Origin: Emergencia timonensis
GTDB taxonomy: Bacteria > Bacillota > Clostridia > Peptostreptococcales > Anaerovoracaceae
NCBI RefSeq assembly: GCF_900086585.1
Contig: NZ_FLKM01000007.1
Location: 124,001 to 188,000 of the forward strand
Length of the DNA: 64,000 nt
Direction of reading: 5' to 3'
Part shown: piece by piece, positions 26,105 to 34,874 of the stretch
How the letters are laid out: every line of letters starts with the position of its first letter
How positions within the stretch are numbered: position 1 is the first letter of the stretch
Notes under the pieces: model-generated
Told to the model about the DNA's origin: nothing
Database searches by the model: none
What the model saw: the letters and a program-made list of their open reading frames with translations, nothing else
Made by a program: the position numbers and the translations under genes

Positions 26105-26669
26105 CCAACTGGCAGCTGAGGAGAATCTCAGCCACAAACTCCATAGAAATATTGTTTTCTTTACTAATGCCTCTGATATAATTATATGCTTCTTGTTCGC
26201 TGAGTCTGAGCTTATCCATAATCAGTCCTTTGGCGCGTTCAATCTTCTTCCGCGTTTCCATATTCTTGTTGACTTCAACGACTTCGCTTCGCAGGCTGCT
26301 CAGTTCCTTGCTCCTTGCAGTGGCCACTTTTAAGGTGGACACAAGAGTTTTGGAGTCTATGGGTTTCACCATAAACGCCGACACGCCGTATTTTCCGGCC
26401 TTTTGTACGAATTCTTCGTCGTCAAAGGCACTTTCAATTACAATCGTATCCACATATCCCCCCTCGTGGACGAACTTGGCCGTCTGCAGCCCGTCCAGCC
26501 CTGGCATGCGAATATCGATGATTAAAATATCAGGGTGATATTCCTTGCAAAGATCAATGGCTGCAAATCCGTTAGAAGCGGTGCCTACTATTTCGTAACC
26601 GCTGTCCTCTAAAACCTCTTTTAGGTTCATAACGATGATCGGTTCATCATCTGCTAAAACAACTCTCAT
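26082..26669 (-). CDS. eutV: EutV, response regulator with ANTAR RNA-binding domain
   Basis: A 195-residue antiterminator. The receiver domain has D52 in IIDIRMPG and the switch lysine in FMVKPID. The C-terminal ANTAR domain contains RKKIERAKGLIMDKLRLSEQEAYNYIRG (about 137-165). When phosphorylated by EutW it should bind the dual-hairpin leaders found before eutA, eutV, eutH and the GPH transporter. Its own leader carries one, giving positive autoregulation. Confidence 0.95.
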   Translation of the reverse strand: MRVVLADDEPIIVMNLKEVLEDSGYEIVGTASNGFAAIDLCKEYHPDILIIDIRMPGLDGLQTAKFVHEGGYVDTIVIESAFDDEEFVQKAGKYGVSAFMVKPIDSKTLVSTLKVATARSKELSSLRSEVVEVNKNMETRKKIERAKGLIMDKLRLSEQEAYNYIRGISKENNISMEFVAEILLSCQLDENDDRR

Positions 26670-26700
26670 ATCATTTCACCATTTTCAAATAAAAAAAGCA

Positions 26701-26776
26701 ACAACAAAATATGTATCGACTGCATATCATTTGTTGTCACTCCTGCGTGGCAAATTCTGCACTGCATCTGCAGAAC
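26701..26776 (-). promoter_or_regulatory. ANTAR-type antiterminator and terminator in the eutV leader
   Basis: On the minus strand: P1 about 26776-26755 (stem TTCTGC/GCAGAA), P2 26750-26737 (stem CAC/GTG plus outer pairs, hexaloop GCAGGA), then a terminator 26737-26701 (ACAACAAATGATATG paired with CATATTTTGTTGT) followed by seven T. P2 abuts the terminator arm as in the eutA leader. A TTGACA box (26819-26814) with a GATAGT -10 lies just upstream. Confidence 0.8.
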
Positions 26777-26857
26777 TATTCTTTGCTATAGACTATCACA
26801 CAGAAAGGATGTATGTCAAGAGGTAAAAATTAGAATACAGAAAATTTAGTTTTTAGC

Positions 26858-26886
26858 TTGACAAATCATCTCAAATATTATAAAGT
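26858..26886 (+). promoter_or_regulatory. Promoter of the GPH transporter gene
   Basis: TTGACA (26858-26863), a 17-bp spacer, and a weak TAAAGT -10 box (26881-26886). It lies upstream of the antiterminator leader at 26905 and is divergent from the eutV promoter. Confidence 0.5.
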
Positions 26887-26904
26887 CATGATAATTAAAT
26901 ATAT

Positions 26905-26989
26905 GGTTCATAGGTGTATTATGTGCCCGTTGCGAAGCAGTGACGACAATTTTCGAATCTTTTCGATTTTTGTCGTTTTTTTGTTTTTT
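26905..26989 (+). promoter_or_regulatory. ANTAR-type antiterminator and terminator before the GPH transporter
   Basis: P1 candidate 26905-26927 (GGTTCATA with TATGTGCC, 7-nt loop, one mismatch). One base later comes P2 26929-26944 (GTTGC/GTGAC, hexaloop GAAGCA, two G-U pairs). The terminator 26943-26976 (ACGACAA...CGAA with TTCG...TTGTCGT) follows, with a T tract to 26989. P2 overlaps the terminator by two bases. The order and spacing match the eut leaders; P1 is the weakest of the four. Confidence 0.7.
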
Positions 26990-27071
26990 GCTGTCTTTCC
27001 TCATATATCGGTGCAGCCACGCCTTGAGCCGCTACAAAAAAATTCTAATACTAGGAAGGAGAATGATCTTT

Positions 27072-28604
27072 ATGTCAAAATTTTTAGATCGTATTGTAAT
27101 GGAGAGCAAAGAAAAGTACGATGCTGTCGACTTCTCGCCAACGGCGAAACTGCCGAAACTGGATTTCCATTTCAACTGTGCAGGCACCAGTATCGGAACA
27201 ATGATTCCATTCAACGTCTTCGGGTACTACCTGCTCTACTTCTACACTGATATTTTAGGCATCAGCCCTTTGACTGCCGCAAATATCATCATCTTTGCCA
27301 GGGTGTTCGACACATTCACAGACCTGATGATGGGTCATTTCATCGACAAATCCCACTTCAAAGCCGGAAAATATCGCGGATGGGTACTGATTTCGATTTT
27401 ACCGCAATTCATAATGTTCCTGGCCGTGTTCTTTGTCTGGCCCGGACAGGGTGACAGTACCTTACAGATTATCTGGTGCTGGATTACCTATGGGGCTTAT
27501 GGTGCGCTCTGTGCCACCTTAGGTTACATTCCGCAAAACTGCCAGACTCAGAACATGACGCGTAATGAAGGAGAGCGCGCCAAAGCGGCTTCCTGGAAGG
27601 GTATCTATGAAAACATTTCTATTTTGATCGCTGCAACCTGTTTTCTGCCGGTTTCACGATTTTTCTGCGACATTACAGGAAACACGACGCTGGGATTTTT
27701 AGTGACCTGCCTGATCTTTGCAATCATATCCTTCTTCGCTCCTACCATTTCAGGGCTCCGTTTTACTCGTAAGTATGAGCTTACATATGAAGGCGAATAC
27801 CGGCCGCAGCTTCTTGTCGAGGAGGCTCCGGAAAAAAAGGTCTCTATCTGGATTTCCCTGCGCGACTTTGTCAAATGCCGCCCTGCAATCCTTACGATTT
27901 CCGGCATTGCCATCATGTTCGCCCTTGCCAATGTACGCAGCTCCATGGCAGTATACCTCTTTGAATACTACTTTGAACTGCCAGAAATGACCTCTATCAG
28001 CCTGGGACTTAACATCTCCCTCGCCATTGTAGGCGCTTTCCTGGTGCCATACATCATCAAGTTATTCAAAGACACTGCCAGAGCCTTCATCATCATGGCT
28101 CTGATCAACGGCAGTGTCTACGGCCTTCTGTTCTTGTGGATCAGGTTCTCTCCAATGGAAGTCGTACAGGAGTCGATGCACTTTGGCCCTATGTTCTTCC
28201 TATACATCGGCTGCGGGTTATTCCAGGGCATTTACGCCACATTCCCGATGGCTATCGTGCCGCATACGGTAGACTACGCACGCCTGAGATATGACAGAAA
28301 CATGTCCGGTTTCATTTACGGAATTTACGGCGTCATGCTCACTGCCGGCGGTGCAATCGGAAACTGGATTTCCGGTACGATGCTCTCTGCTTCCGGCTAT
28401 GTCGCAGGAATTGTCCAAAGTGAAGCAACCCTGTCAACCATTCTCTTCTGCGGTATGGCAGTACCTGCTTTGTTCGCAGGTGTACATGCACTCTTCCAGT
28501 TGTTTGCCGGTGTGTCCGATAAGAAGCATCTGCAGTGGCTGGCAGAAATTGATGCGCGCGATGCCAGAGAATTAGAGGCCGCTAAGAAAGCGCTTAACGA
28601 ATAA
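27072..28604 (+). CDS. GPH-family (MFS) cation symporter, eut-regulated
   Basis: A 510-residue, 12-segment transporter of the glycoside-pentoside-hexuronide:cation symporter family (YFYTDILGISPLTAANIIIFARVFD; MMGHFIDKSHFKAGKYRGW). ATG 27072 follows AGGAAGGAG; the upstream open frame to 26940 runs through a terminator and is rejected. The gene is divergent from eutV, and its leader carries the same antiterminator pattern. The substrate is unknown: ethanolamine, a precursor such as a glycerophospho compound, or a fermentation product are possibilities. The GPH family normally moves sugars, so this context is unusual. Confidence 0.82.
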   Translation: MSKFLDRIVMESKEKYDAVDFSPTAKLPKLDFHFNCAGTSIGTMIPFNVFGYYLLYFYTDILGISPLTAANIIIFARVFDTFTDLMMGHFIDKSHFKAGKYRGWVLISILPQFIMFLAVFFVWPGQGDSTLQIIWCWITYGAYGALCATLGYIPQNCQTQNMTRNEGERAKAASWKGIYENISILIAATCFLPVSRFFCDITGNTTLGFLVTCLIFAIISFFAPTISGLRFTRKYELTYEGEYRPQLLVEEAPEKKVSIWISLRDFVKCRPAILTISGIAIMFALANVRSSMAVYLFEYYFELPEMTSISLGLNISLAIVGAFLVPYIIKLFKDTARAFIIMALINGSVYGLLFLWIRFSPMEVVQESMHFGPMFFLYIGCGLFQGIYATFPMAIVPHTVDYARLRYDRNMSGFIYGIYGVMLTAGGAIGNWISGTMLSASGYVAGIVQSEATLSTILFCGMAVPALFAGVHALFQLFAGVSDKKHLQWLAEIDARDARELEAAKKALNE

Positions 28605-28629
28605 ATCTTTTAAGCTTAAAATCGCTTGG

Positions 28630-28660
28630 AAAAGGGACAGTCGATACGACTGTCCCTTTT
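28630..28660. terminator. Bidirectional terminator between the GPH transporter and eutH
   Basis: A perfect 14-bp stem (AAAAGGGACAGTCG, 28630-28643, with 28647-28660) and a 3-nt loop, with A/T runs at the base on both sides. It serves the two converging genes. Confidence 0.9.
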
Positions 28661-28711
28661 CCTGTGCTGCTGTCCAAGATGCCTTTGTCAACTGAAGGTA
28701 TCTGTTTTTCA

Positions 28712-29848
28712 TTACTCCCGGTTCCGCTTTACCCGATATTTCTTTGGCTCTACGCCTTTACAAACGGTAGACAAGTGCTTTTTTCGACAGACGATCATGG
28801 CAATCGGGAGTGCAAAGATCGCAGCAGTAATATTCGATATCATCATGGGAACAATCATTGTGCTGTCCACTCCCGCTACAAACCCCAGGAAATCACCCAG
28901 CATGCTGTTTGCTCCGACACAGAATGCCAGAGAAACCACGACTCCCGCAGGGGACATTTTGTTGCACGAATGCAAAAGCGGCATGACATTAGCGGTACAC
29001 GATAACATGGAGATGACTGCCACTTCGTCAATTTTCATAATTGCTCCTATTTTTTTCAACGGCCCGGCGCAGAGTCTGCTGATGATGTCTACCATTGGAA
29101 ATGCACCGCAAAGCACGATGGCAATACTTCCGACAATTTTGATTCCATCCAGCACGGAAGGAAGGTCTTCAATAACCGTAAGCGGGGTAAGTTCCTGAAC
29201 GATGCCGATAGCAAATCCCAGGGTAGAAACACCCACAACGATGTATCCCAGTATATTGAACACCTTTATGCAAATATGCTGTACTTTCCAAAGTCCCAAT
29301 GCGACAATGACAGAAAAAATCAGTACCGGAACCGTATTGCGGGCAACCATAGATAACGAATATCCTGCTGCAATGCCTCCCGCAAATAATCCGGCTGGAA
29401 CCGATATGATGCCGATCATAATGCCCAATGCGTAAAAGCTGCGATACTCTTTTTTCACAAAGGTCATGCCAACAGGTATCATAAAGGTAATGATACTGCC
29501 TAACAACGTTCCCAATATACAGCCTGCAAACTGCGCGCCTTCCTCCGTATCTGCTATGGCATATGCCAATGGATAACCGCCCATATCACATGCGAGTATG
29601 GACGTTGCCGCCATGGCAGGATCTGCGCGGAGAAAGTGAAACAGCGGTGTTACGATAGGTGTCAGAGTTCTGCCAATCAAAGGCGAAAGCACAATCATCC
29701 CCACCATGGGAATGCATAAAGGACCGATGGCCGCAATTCCCTGTTCCAACTTCTCTCCAAGCCCCAGGGGCGAGCCCACGATTCGGTCGACTGCAGCGAT
29801 AGCCATGAATAAGACCATGATGTAAATAATAATTTGGTTAAGAGCCAT
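28712..29848 (-). CDS. eutH: EutH, ethanolamine permease
   Basis: A 378-residue membrane protein with about ten hydrophobic helices, of the EutH family (ALNQIIIYIMVLFMAIAAVDRI; AMAATSILACDMGGYPLAYAIA; MLSCTANVMPLLHSCNKMSPAG). It imports ethanolamine when diffusion is insufficient. ATG 29848 follows AAGGAGGAG; a longer upstream frame overlaps the leader terminator and is rejected. Its leader carries an ANTAR antiterminator. Confidence 0.93.
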   Translation of the reverse strand: MALNQIIIYIMVLFMAIAAVDRIVGSPLGLGEKLEQGIAAIGPLCIPMVGMIVLSPLIGRTLTPIVTPLFHFLRADPAMAATSILACDMGGYPLAYAIADTEEGAQFAGCILGTLLGSIITFMIPVGMTFVKKEYRSFYALGIMIGIISVPAGLFAGGIAAGYSLSMVARNTVPVLIFSVIVALGLWKVQHICIKVFNILGYIVVGVSTLGFAIGIVQELTPLTVIEDLPSVLDGIKIVGSIAIVLCGAFPMVDIISRLCAGPLKKIGAIMKIDEVAVISMLSCTANVMPLLHSCNKMSPAGVVVSLAFCVGANSMLGDFLGFVAGVDSTMIVPMMISNITAAIFALPIAMIVCRKKHLSTVCKGVEPKKYRVKRNRE

Positions 29849-29880
29849 TTTTTCTCCTCCTTCTTTTAGGCAACAAAAAA

Positions 29881-29953
29881 GACAACACAAAATGAGATTT
29901 CTCAAATTATGTTGTCACTTCGTCGTGATAAACACTGCAGTTCATCTGCAATG
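29881..29953 (-). promoter_or_regulatory. ANTAR-type antiterminator and terminator in the eutH leader
   Basis: On the minus strand: P1 29953-29933 (eight pairs, CATTGCAG with CTGCAGTG, loop ATGAA), then P2 29928-29915 (TCAC/GTGA, hexaloop GACGAA). The terminator 29916-29881 (GACAACATAATTTGAGA with TCTCATTTTGTGTTGTC) follows, with six T. P2 overlaps the terminator arm by two bases. Confidence 0.85.
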
Positions 29954-30043
29954 AAATTATATTCAATGTATCACATCTGCCAGGCAGATGTCAATAAAGA
30001 ATCATGATTCGGCGTTAACCGCTTTTTATCCACAATCAATATT

Positions 30044-30625
30044 TTAGGGCGTTATATTAAAAGACCATTGATTCCCATCAGCGTCTACATAGGAAAATTC
30101 ATCCGTCTCACTTGTCAAGATGGATTGTACTTCTAATTCCCTATCAATGCCTGGTGCAAATGCAACGCAAAGGGTGGGATAGAGAAAATGGTCTTCCGTA
30201 TCATAACATTCTCTAAAAAAATCAGTAAACAGCAGCACGCATTCGAAAACGCCGCCTAGAGGAATGCTGGCAGGCAGGCGGACAATATCCGGTAACGCTG
30301 TAATCAAATTACCGTTGTAATATTTCCAAGGCATTTGTTCATACGCCTGCCTGAAAGGAGTCAGATTGTCTAAAGTGTTCTTCTTTGCACCTGGACGCTT
30401 CAAATACGCATCTTGAAGCAAAATATGGCGAGTACCCGTGTTTAAAATCTGAAGGTGAATATAACTTTTTACCACATCTTCTTGTATATAAATAAGATTG
30501 TTTAGTTCGTCGTATGTCCGTACCTGAATGTGAGGTCGTTCTGCCAAATAACGCGCCACTTCAACTGCCAGGGAAATTAATCCAGTGACACAGCCGATGA
30601 CAGCAATCCAAAATGTATATCCCAT
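30044..30625 (-). CDS. Membrane-anchored protein of unknown function, partner of a nuclease
   Basis: A 193-residue protein with one N-terminal membrane helix (TFWIAVIGCVTGLISLAVEVARYL) followed by a beta-rich domain facing either side. I do not recognise the family. ATG 30625 is chosen because GAGGAGG lies five bases upstream. It begins 19 bp after the PD-(D/E)XK nuclease gene and is probably co-transcribed. The pairing of a nuclease-fold protein with a membrane protein suggests defence, but nothing here proves it. Confidence 0.7.
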   Translation of the reverse strand: MGYTFWIAVIGCVTGLISLAVEVARYLAERPHIQVRTYDELNNLIYIQEDVVKSYIHLQILNTGTRHILLQDAYLKRPGAKKNTLDNLTPFRQAYEQMPWKYYNGNLITALPDIVRLPASIPLGGVFECVLLFTDFFRECYDTEDHFLYPTLCVAFAPGIDRELEVQSILTSETDEFSYVDADGNQWSFNITP

Positions 30626-30644
30626 CTGTTCCTCCTCGAATGAT

Positions 30645-31604
30645 TTAAATATCATATGTTTGCAATCTTTCTCTAGCCAGTCTCAGTTGATTTTCGTCTA
30701 TTGAGATCATCTTAATTACAGGTCGCTCATTGTACTTGTAGTAAACAACCATATTAGACAGAAATTGTTCCTTGCAGTGGATGGCTTCTTTTTTTATTTG
30801 TAGTTCATCGGTAGCGTGACTTAACCATCGTTTCATTATACTGTCAGGAAGTTGAAAGAAATAACTCTGGCTGCCCGATCTTAGCTGCCAAGGAAGTTCC
30901 GGTTCACTCCAATGCAGAGAATAGTCATCTCCAAACTGGATTTGCTCGCTGGTCATACAATACAAAAATAGCATTTGACCAGAATTAGTAACCGCCACAG
31001 CCATATGTTTTCCCACTTCAACTGCCAAGTTTATAATTTGTGTTTCAATCGCCATGTCTTCATTATGCTCACTATTAAATCTATAAGATAGATCGTCAAC
31101 ATACCCAGGTCTAATCAGTCTAAGAAATTCCCTCCAAAACGGCATCCGATTAAACTCCAGTAAAGGAATTCGATAAGTTGCCGCAAGACTTTGGGCAGGT
31201 ATCGTGTATCCGTTTAAAGCGGCTATCGCAACCTGATAAGAATATCTCTCATAATTATGTACTAGCTCATGGCGATTCTGTCTTCGCCGGGCAGTCAATT
31301 CATCTATATCTACTAGATCAAAATGGTTGATATCCTCTCTTAAACCTATGACACTTCGCACAGTATTTAAACCAACCCGCCGACTGTAATCTTTGCATTC
31401 AATTAATAACCTTGTCTGCGAATAGAATGGAGTTTGAACTGGAGGCTCTAAAAGTACATCTGCATTATGTGCCGCACCTAAGCCTTGAATCATTTTGCCA
31501 GGAGCACCGTTAAAAATATACAAGTTATCAGGTGCAACCACTGAGAATCCAACGTTTATAAGAACATGCTCTACAAATATTTCAAAAGCTTTACCAAGTT
31601 TCAT
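30645..31604 (-). CDS. PD-(D/E)XK (Mrr-like) nuclease-fold protein
   Basis: A 319-residue protein. The N-terminal 100 residues carry a restriction-endonuclease-like core: an Asp in HNADVLLEPP and the Glu/Lys pair in LLIECKDYSRRVGLNTVRSV. The rest, about residues 110-319, is unassigned and shows no helicase or methylase motif. GGAGGTGA precedes ATG 31604, and a strong promoter lies at 31652-31680. With its membrane-protein neighbour it could be a small defence pair. A Holliday-junction or repair role is an alternative. Confidence 0.7.
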   Translation of the reverse strand: MKLGKAFEIFVEHVLINVGFSVVAPDNLYIFNGAPGKMIQGLGAAHNADVLLEPPVQTPFYSQTRLLIECKDYSRRVGLNTVRSVIGLREDINHFDLVDIDELTARRRQNRHELVHNYERYSYQVAIAALNGYTIPAQSLAATYRIPLLEFNRMPFWREFLRLIRPGYVDDLSYRFNSEHNEDMAIETQIINLAVEVGKHMAVAVTNSGQMLFLYCMTSEQIQFGDDYSLHWSEPELPWQLRSGSQSYFFQLPDSIMKRWLSHATDELQIKKEAIHCKEQFLSNMVVYYKYNERPVIKMISIDENQLRLARERLQTYDI

Positions 31605-31651
31605 CTATAGTCACCTCCTATACCAGCTTCAAGTCTCCTATTAATGTCTAA

Positions 31652-31680
31652 ATTATATCAAACAACCTCCTTGCTTTCAA
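31652..31680 (-). promoter_or_regulatory. Promoter of the nuclease pair
   Basis: On the minus strand: TTGAAA (31680-31675), a 17-bp spacer and TATAAT (31657-31652), 48 bp before the start codon. Confidence 0.7.
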
Positions 31681-31858
31681 CTTCTGTATAATCTCACATC
31701 CTTGAGGCCATGTTTAAATGAATGGAAATAAGAAAAACTATATGGTGATTGGCCTGCCGCGTCGCTGCAATCCAAAAGTCTTTGGGCACATTAAACCATA
31801 TATTTAGTGTAAATACAAAGTGAAAACCTACAAAGAAGTGCGCTTGCTTCCTTGATAG

Positions 31859-32446
31859 TTAACGAATCACCCCATATCCGTAAATCACATTATCCCCAAC
31901 AGCGTAACTCCTCTCGCGGCAATTATCCCCACTGTTTCCTTCTATCGTGTAGATCGTGCCGTTCTTACATTGATTTACAATGCCAACATGATCGACTTTA
32001 TTATTTCTGTCCCAGTCAAAAAAAATAATCATCCCTGGCTCGGGGGTTATATTTTGTTGGCGCCAATTTTTGCTGGAGATAAACCAATTAACGCCGTCTT
32101 GACAATTGGAGAACTTCGGTGCTTTACCCGCTTCTATATATCCGCACTGGTCAGCACACCAACTGACAAAACAAGCACACCAATCTACTGGCTCATCAAA
32201 GCCGTACCAACTCCAGTAAACTTTACCCTTCTCCCCGATCTGCGACTCTGCGACTTCGGCAATCGTGCCGTCTTTCGGGACGTCTGCCCCATCGCCGCAA
32301 TCCAGGATGAGCAGGAACAACAGGCTAAAGACTGCCACACTGCAAGCAAATAGGACAGGCAACATCATTTTCCTCTTATGTCGTCTACAAGGAGGTCTTC
32401 TTCTCCTAAGTATTTTATGCAGTCTGTAGATAGCCATCATTTGCAT
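31859..32446 (-). CDS. CHAP-domain peptidoglycan hydrolase, membrane anchored
   Basis: A 195-residue protein with a very basic N-terminus (RRRRPPCRRHKRK), a membrane helix (MLPVLFACSVAVFSLLFLLIL) and an extracellular CHAP domain. The catalytic Cys is in DWCACFVSWCADQ, His in VDHVGIV and the polar residue in EGNSGD. Such amidases or endopeptidases cut wall peptides. Start ATG 32446 follows AAAGGGA; ATGs a few codons on are alternatives. No neighbour explains its role. Confidence 0.85.
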   Translation of the reverse strand: MQMMAIYRLHKILRRRRPPCRRHKRKMMLPVLFACSVAVFSLLFLLILDCGDGADVPKDGTIAEVAESQIGEKGKVYWSWYGFDEPVDWCACFVSWCADQCGYIEAGKAPKFSNCQDGVNWFISSKNWRQQNITPEPGMIIFFDWDRNNKVDHVGIVNQCKNGTIYTIEGNSGDNCRERSYAVGDNVIYGYGVIR

Positions 32447-32517
32447 TTGTCCCTTTCTGATGAGAACATTTCTCTGCTCTACTTGTCTCTTATCAGAATA
32501 TGCCCCTGCAGACTTGT

Positions 32518-33456
32518 CTAATATAGAATTTTATTATTTTCAATTTTCAAATTCCTTGTCTCCTTCAAATCCTGGATTCCGCTTATTACATATTCAACGA
32601 ATGCTTTATAGATCCCCTCCGGTTCCTTTGTCCGTGGATATGCAAGGTAAGTATGATATGCAACGGGTTTCTCTAGGGGAAGCGCAGTGATTTCATCACA
32701 GATTATCCCTGCAGCAGTAGATTCTGTTGCAAAGGTAATTCCATCATCATTTGAGATCATTTCAACAATCAGGTCTCTGTCAAATGAGTTTTCCAGCACG
32801 ACATGAAAGTCAGCGTTTCTGTCCTTATATATCTTTTGAAAGTCAGTCCATAAATTTGTAGTCCTTTCTCCTACCAGTACAGGCAAAGCGGTTAAGTCTT
32901 CTGCTGTAATCGCCTTGTGGGAGGCGATAGGGTTATTCCGATTGATAATCACCAGCAGTTCTTCTTCGATTAGCGGGATGTACTCCAGTTGCTTTAAGCG
33001 ATCCTCCGGTCTCAGCTTCACAAGAGCAAAATCCAAATCCCCGCTTTTTAAGCCCTCGTAGGCTGCATAATTATCAGTTATTCTTATCGACCCCAAAACA
33101 TTGGTATTTGTCTTGTAGAAATTTTTAAGAATCGATGAAACCCCCACTGTCCATGAAAAGGGAAAGGCCCCTACGTTTATAATCGCCTTTTCAGCTTCCG
33201 TACTCTCGTTAAACTCTTTCATGAGAATATCGATTGCATCGACAACTCCTTTTGCACATTTACAAAAACGCTCGCCGTCTTTCGTTAGAGTGACGTTGTG
33301 GTGCGTTCTGACAAAAAGAGTGGTTTTCAGTTCTGCCTCCAGAGAACTGATTTGCTGGGATATATTGGACTGCGTTATGTATAGAGACTGTGCTGCCTTC
33401 GTGAAGTTTTTACACTTTGCTACCTCGAGCACGTAATATATTTGTCTTATTTCCAT
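32518..33456 (-). CDS. LysR-family transcriptional regulator
   Basis: A 312-residue LysR regulator: an N-terminal helix-turn-helix (EIRQIYYVLEVAKCKNFTKAAQSLYITQSNISQQIS) and a C-terminal inducer-binding domain. ATG 33456 follows GGAAAGGAAAG. It is divergent from the M20 amidohydrolase/transporter pair at 33633, the usual layout for a LysR that activates the neighbouring operon. Its ligand is probably the amidohydrolase substrate or product. Confidence 0.93.
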   Translation of the reverse strand: MEIRQIYYVLEVAKCKNFTKAAQSLYITQSNISQQISSLEAELKTTLFVRTHHNVTLTKDGERFCKCAKGVVDAIDILMKEFNESTEAEKAIINVGAFPFSWTVGVSSILKNFYKTNTNVLGSIRITDNYAAYEGLKSGDLDFALVKLRPEDRLKQLEYIPLIEEELLVIINRNNPIASHKAITAEDLTALPVLVGERTTNLWTDFQKIYKDRNADFHVVLENSFDRDLIVEMISNDDGITFATESTAAGIICDEITALPLEKPVAYHTYLAYPRTKEPEGIYKAFVEYVISGIQDLKETRNLKIENNKILY

Positions 33457-33632
33457 GATCTTTCCTTTCCCGTTCAAAATGCCAGCTTAAGCACTCATGA
33501 TTACTTTCACTAATTCTTACAATTATAACCTTTAATTTCCATTATATCAACTCGAATGCTATAATCCAACTATCTAAATAGAGTGATAACTCAAATTTAT
33601 CAGTAAATTTTAAAAGAGGAGGTAAAGAAATA

Positions 33633-34826
33633 TTGGATACCATTTTAGCAAAGGCTGAGGCAGTCTTTGAGGACATCGTCGAGATCAGGCGAGAAATCCA
33701 TCGCCACCCTGAGCTGGGAAAAGAAGAAATCAAAACATCCTCTCTAATTAAGGAACAGCTAGCAAAATATGGTGTTGACGAAATACTTGCTCCAGACGGA
33801 ACCTCTGTGATCGGTGTAGTGAAAGGGCGAAAAGGTAGTGGCAGATGTATCGGCATCAGATGCGATATGGATGCACTTCCTGTTCTGGAAGCAACCGGCC
33901 TTCCGTTTTCCAGTGAAAATAGCGGGGTCATGCACGCATGCGGCCACGATCTGCACACTGCGATGATGCTTGGCAATGCAAAAATTCTCGCTGATATGCG
34001 AGAGGAATTTGCTGGCACGGTTAAGTTGATTTTCGAAGCAAGTGAGGAAAAACAACCTGGCGGTGCCCGGGCAATCATCGACTCCGGCACGGTAGACGAC
34101 GTCGACGTGTTTCTCGCAATGCACGTCCTCCCAACCGAAGATGGATTGGGCAAAGTCGGGCTGAAAAAAGGTTCTGTAACGACATCAGCCGATGAAGTAT
34201 ATATTACCGTCCATGGCAAAAGCGGGCACGGTTCACAGCCGCAAGAGGCGAAGGATGCCATACTCGCCGCATCACAGATCAATATTCTTTTACAGCAGAT
34301 TCAAGCGAGAAATATCAATCCACTGGATACCTGCATTTTTTCCATCAACTCTTTTCATGGCGGCGTAGCGACGAATATCATCGCCGGCCAATGTAAAATG
34401 GCAGGTGCCATGCGCGCCTATACAGAAGAAGCTCGTACGATTGCTACGGAGAAGATTTATGACATCTGTGCCGGCGTTGAAAAAGTGTCTGGATGTGCAA
34501 TCGACGCAGAAGTAATAAAAGGCTATGATGCCTGTATCAATGATGACAAAATCGTTGATGCACTGGCGTCTGCATTTGAGGGCACACTCGGCCCTGAAAG
34601 TTATTATTTCATGAAAGAGCCTTTGGGCTTCAGTGAAGATTACAGTTTTTTCGGAAGTATGACAGGAAAGCCATCTGTGCTGATGTTCCTCAATGCAGGC
34701 CATGCTTTGGGAATGGAAGTTTCTACATTGCACAGTCCCGACTGCACCTTTGATGAAGCCGCAATGCAGCACGGCATGGCCGCGATGACCCACAGCGTCC
34801 TTGCACTTCTGAGAAAAATGATGTAA
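33633..34826 (+). CDS. M20-family amidohydrolase (N-acyl-amino acid/peptide hydrolase)
   Basis: A 397-residue zinc amidohydrolase of the hippurate hydrolase/aminoacylase type. Metal ligands lie in MHACGHDLHTAMMLG and the catalytic Glu pair in EASEEKQPGGA; the dimerisation domain has GKSGHGSQPQEAKDAI. The start is TTG 33633 with an AGGAGG 10 bases upstream. A -10 TATAAT occurs at 33560. It lies directly upstream of a transporter, suggesting uptake and deacylation of a conjugated amino acid. Confidence 0.9.
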   Translation: MDTILAKAEAVFEDIVEIRREIHRHPELGKEEIKTSSLIKEQLAKYGVDEILAPDGTSVIGVVKGRKGSGRCIGIRCDMDALPVLEATGLPFSSENSGVMHACGHDLHTAMMLGNAKILADMREEFAGTVKLIFEASEEKQPGGARAIIDSGTVDDVDVFLAMHVLPTEDGLGKVGLKKGSVTTSADEVYITVHGKSGHGSQPQEAKDAILAASQINILLQQIQARNINPLDTCIFSINSFHGGVATNIIAGQCKMAGAMRAYTEEARTIATEKIYDICAGVEKVSGCAIDAEVIKGYDACINDDKIVDALASAFEGTLGPESYYFMKEPLGFSEDYSFFGSMTGKPSVLMFLNAGHALGMEVSTLHSPDCTFDEAAMQHGMAAMTHSVLALLRKMM

Positions 34827-34874
34827 TTCGTTATTGCTATTTATATATTGAAAAAATCTAAGAAAGGAATTATT

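Noticed and set aside
26940..27071. N-terminal extension of the GPH transporter
   Set aside because: The extended frame spans the antiterminator/terminator and lacks a ribosome binding site; ATG 27072 has a strong one.
26670..27071. A cobalamin riboswitch controlling eut genes
   Set aside because: I looked for a B12-box-like sequence in the eut leaders and saw only the antiterminator hairpins; B12 sensing may lie elsewhere.
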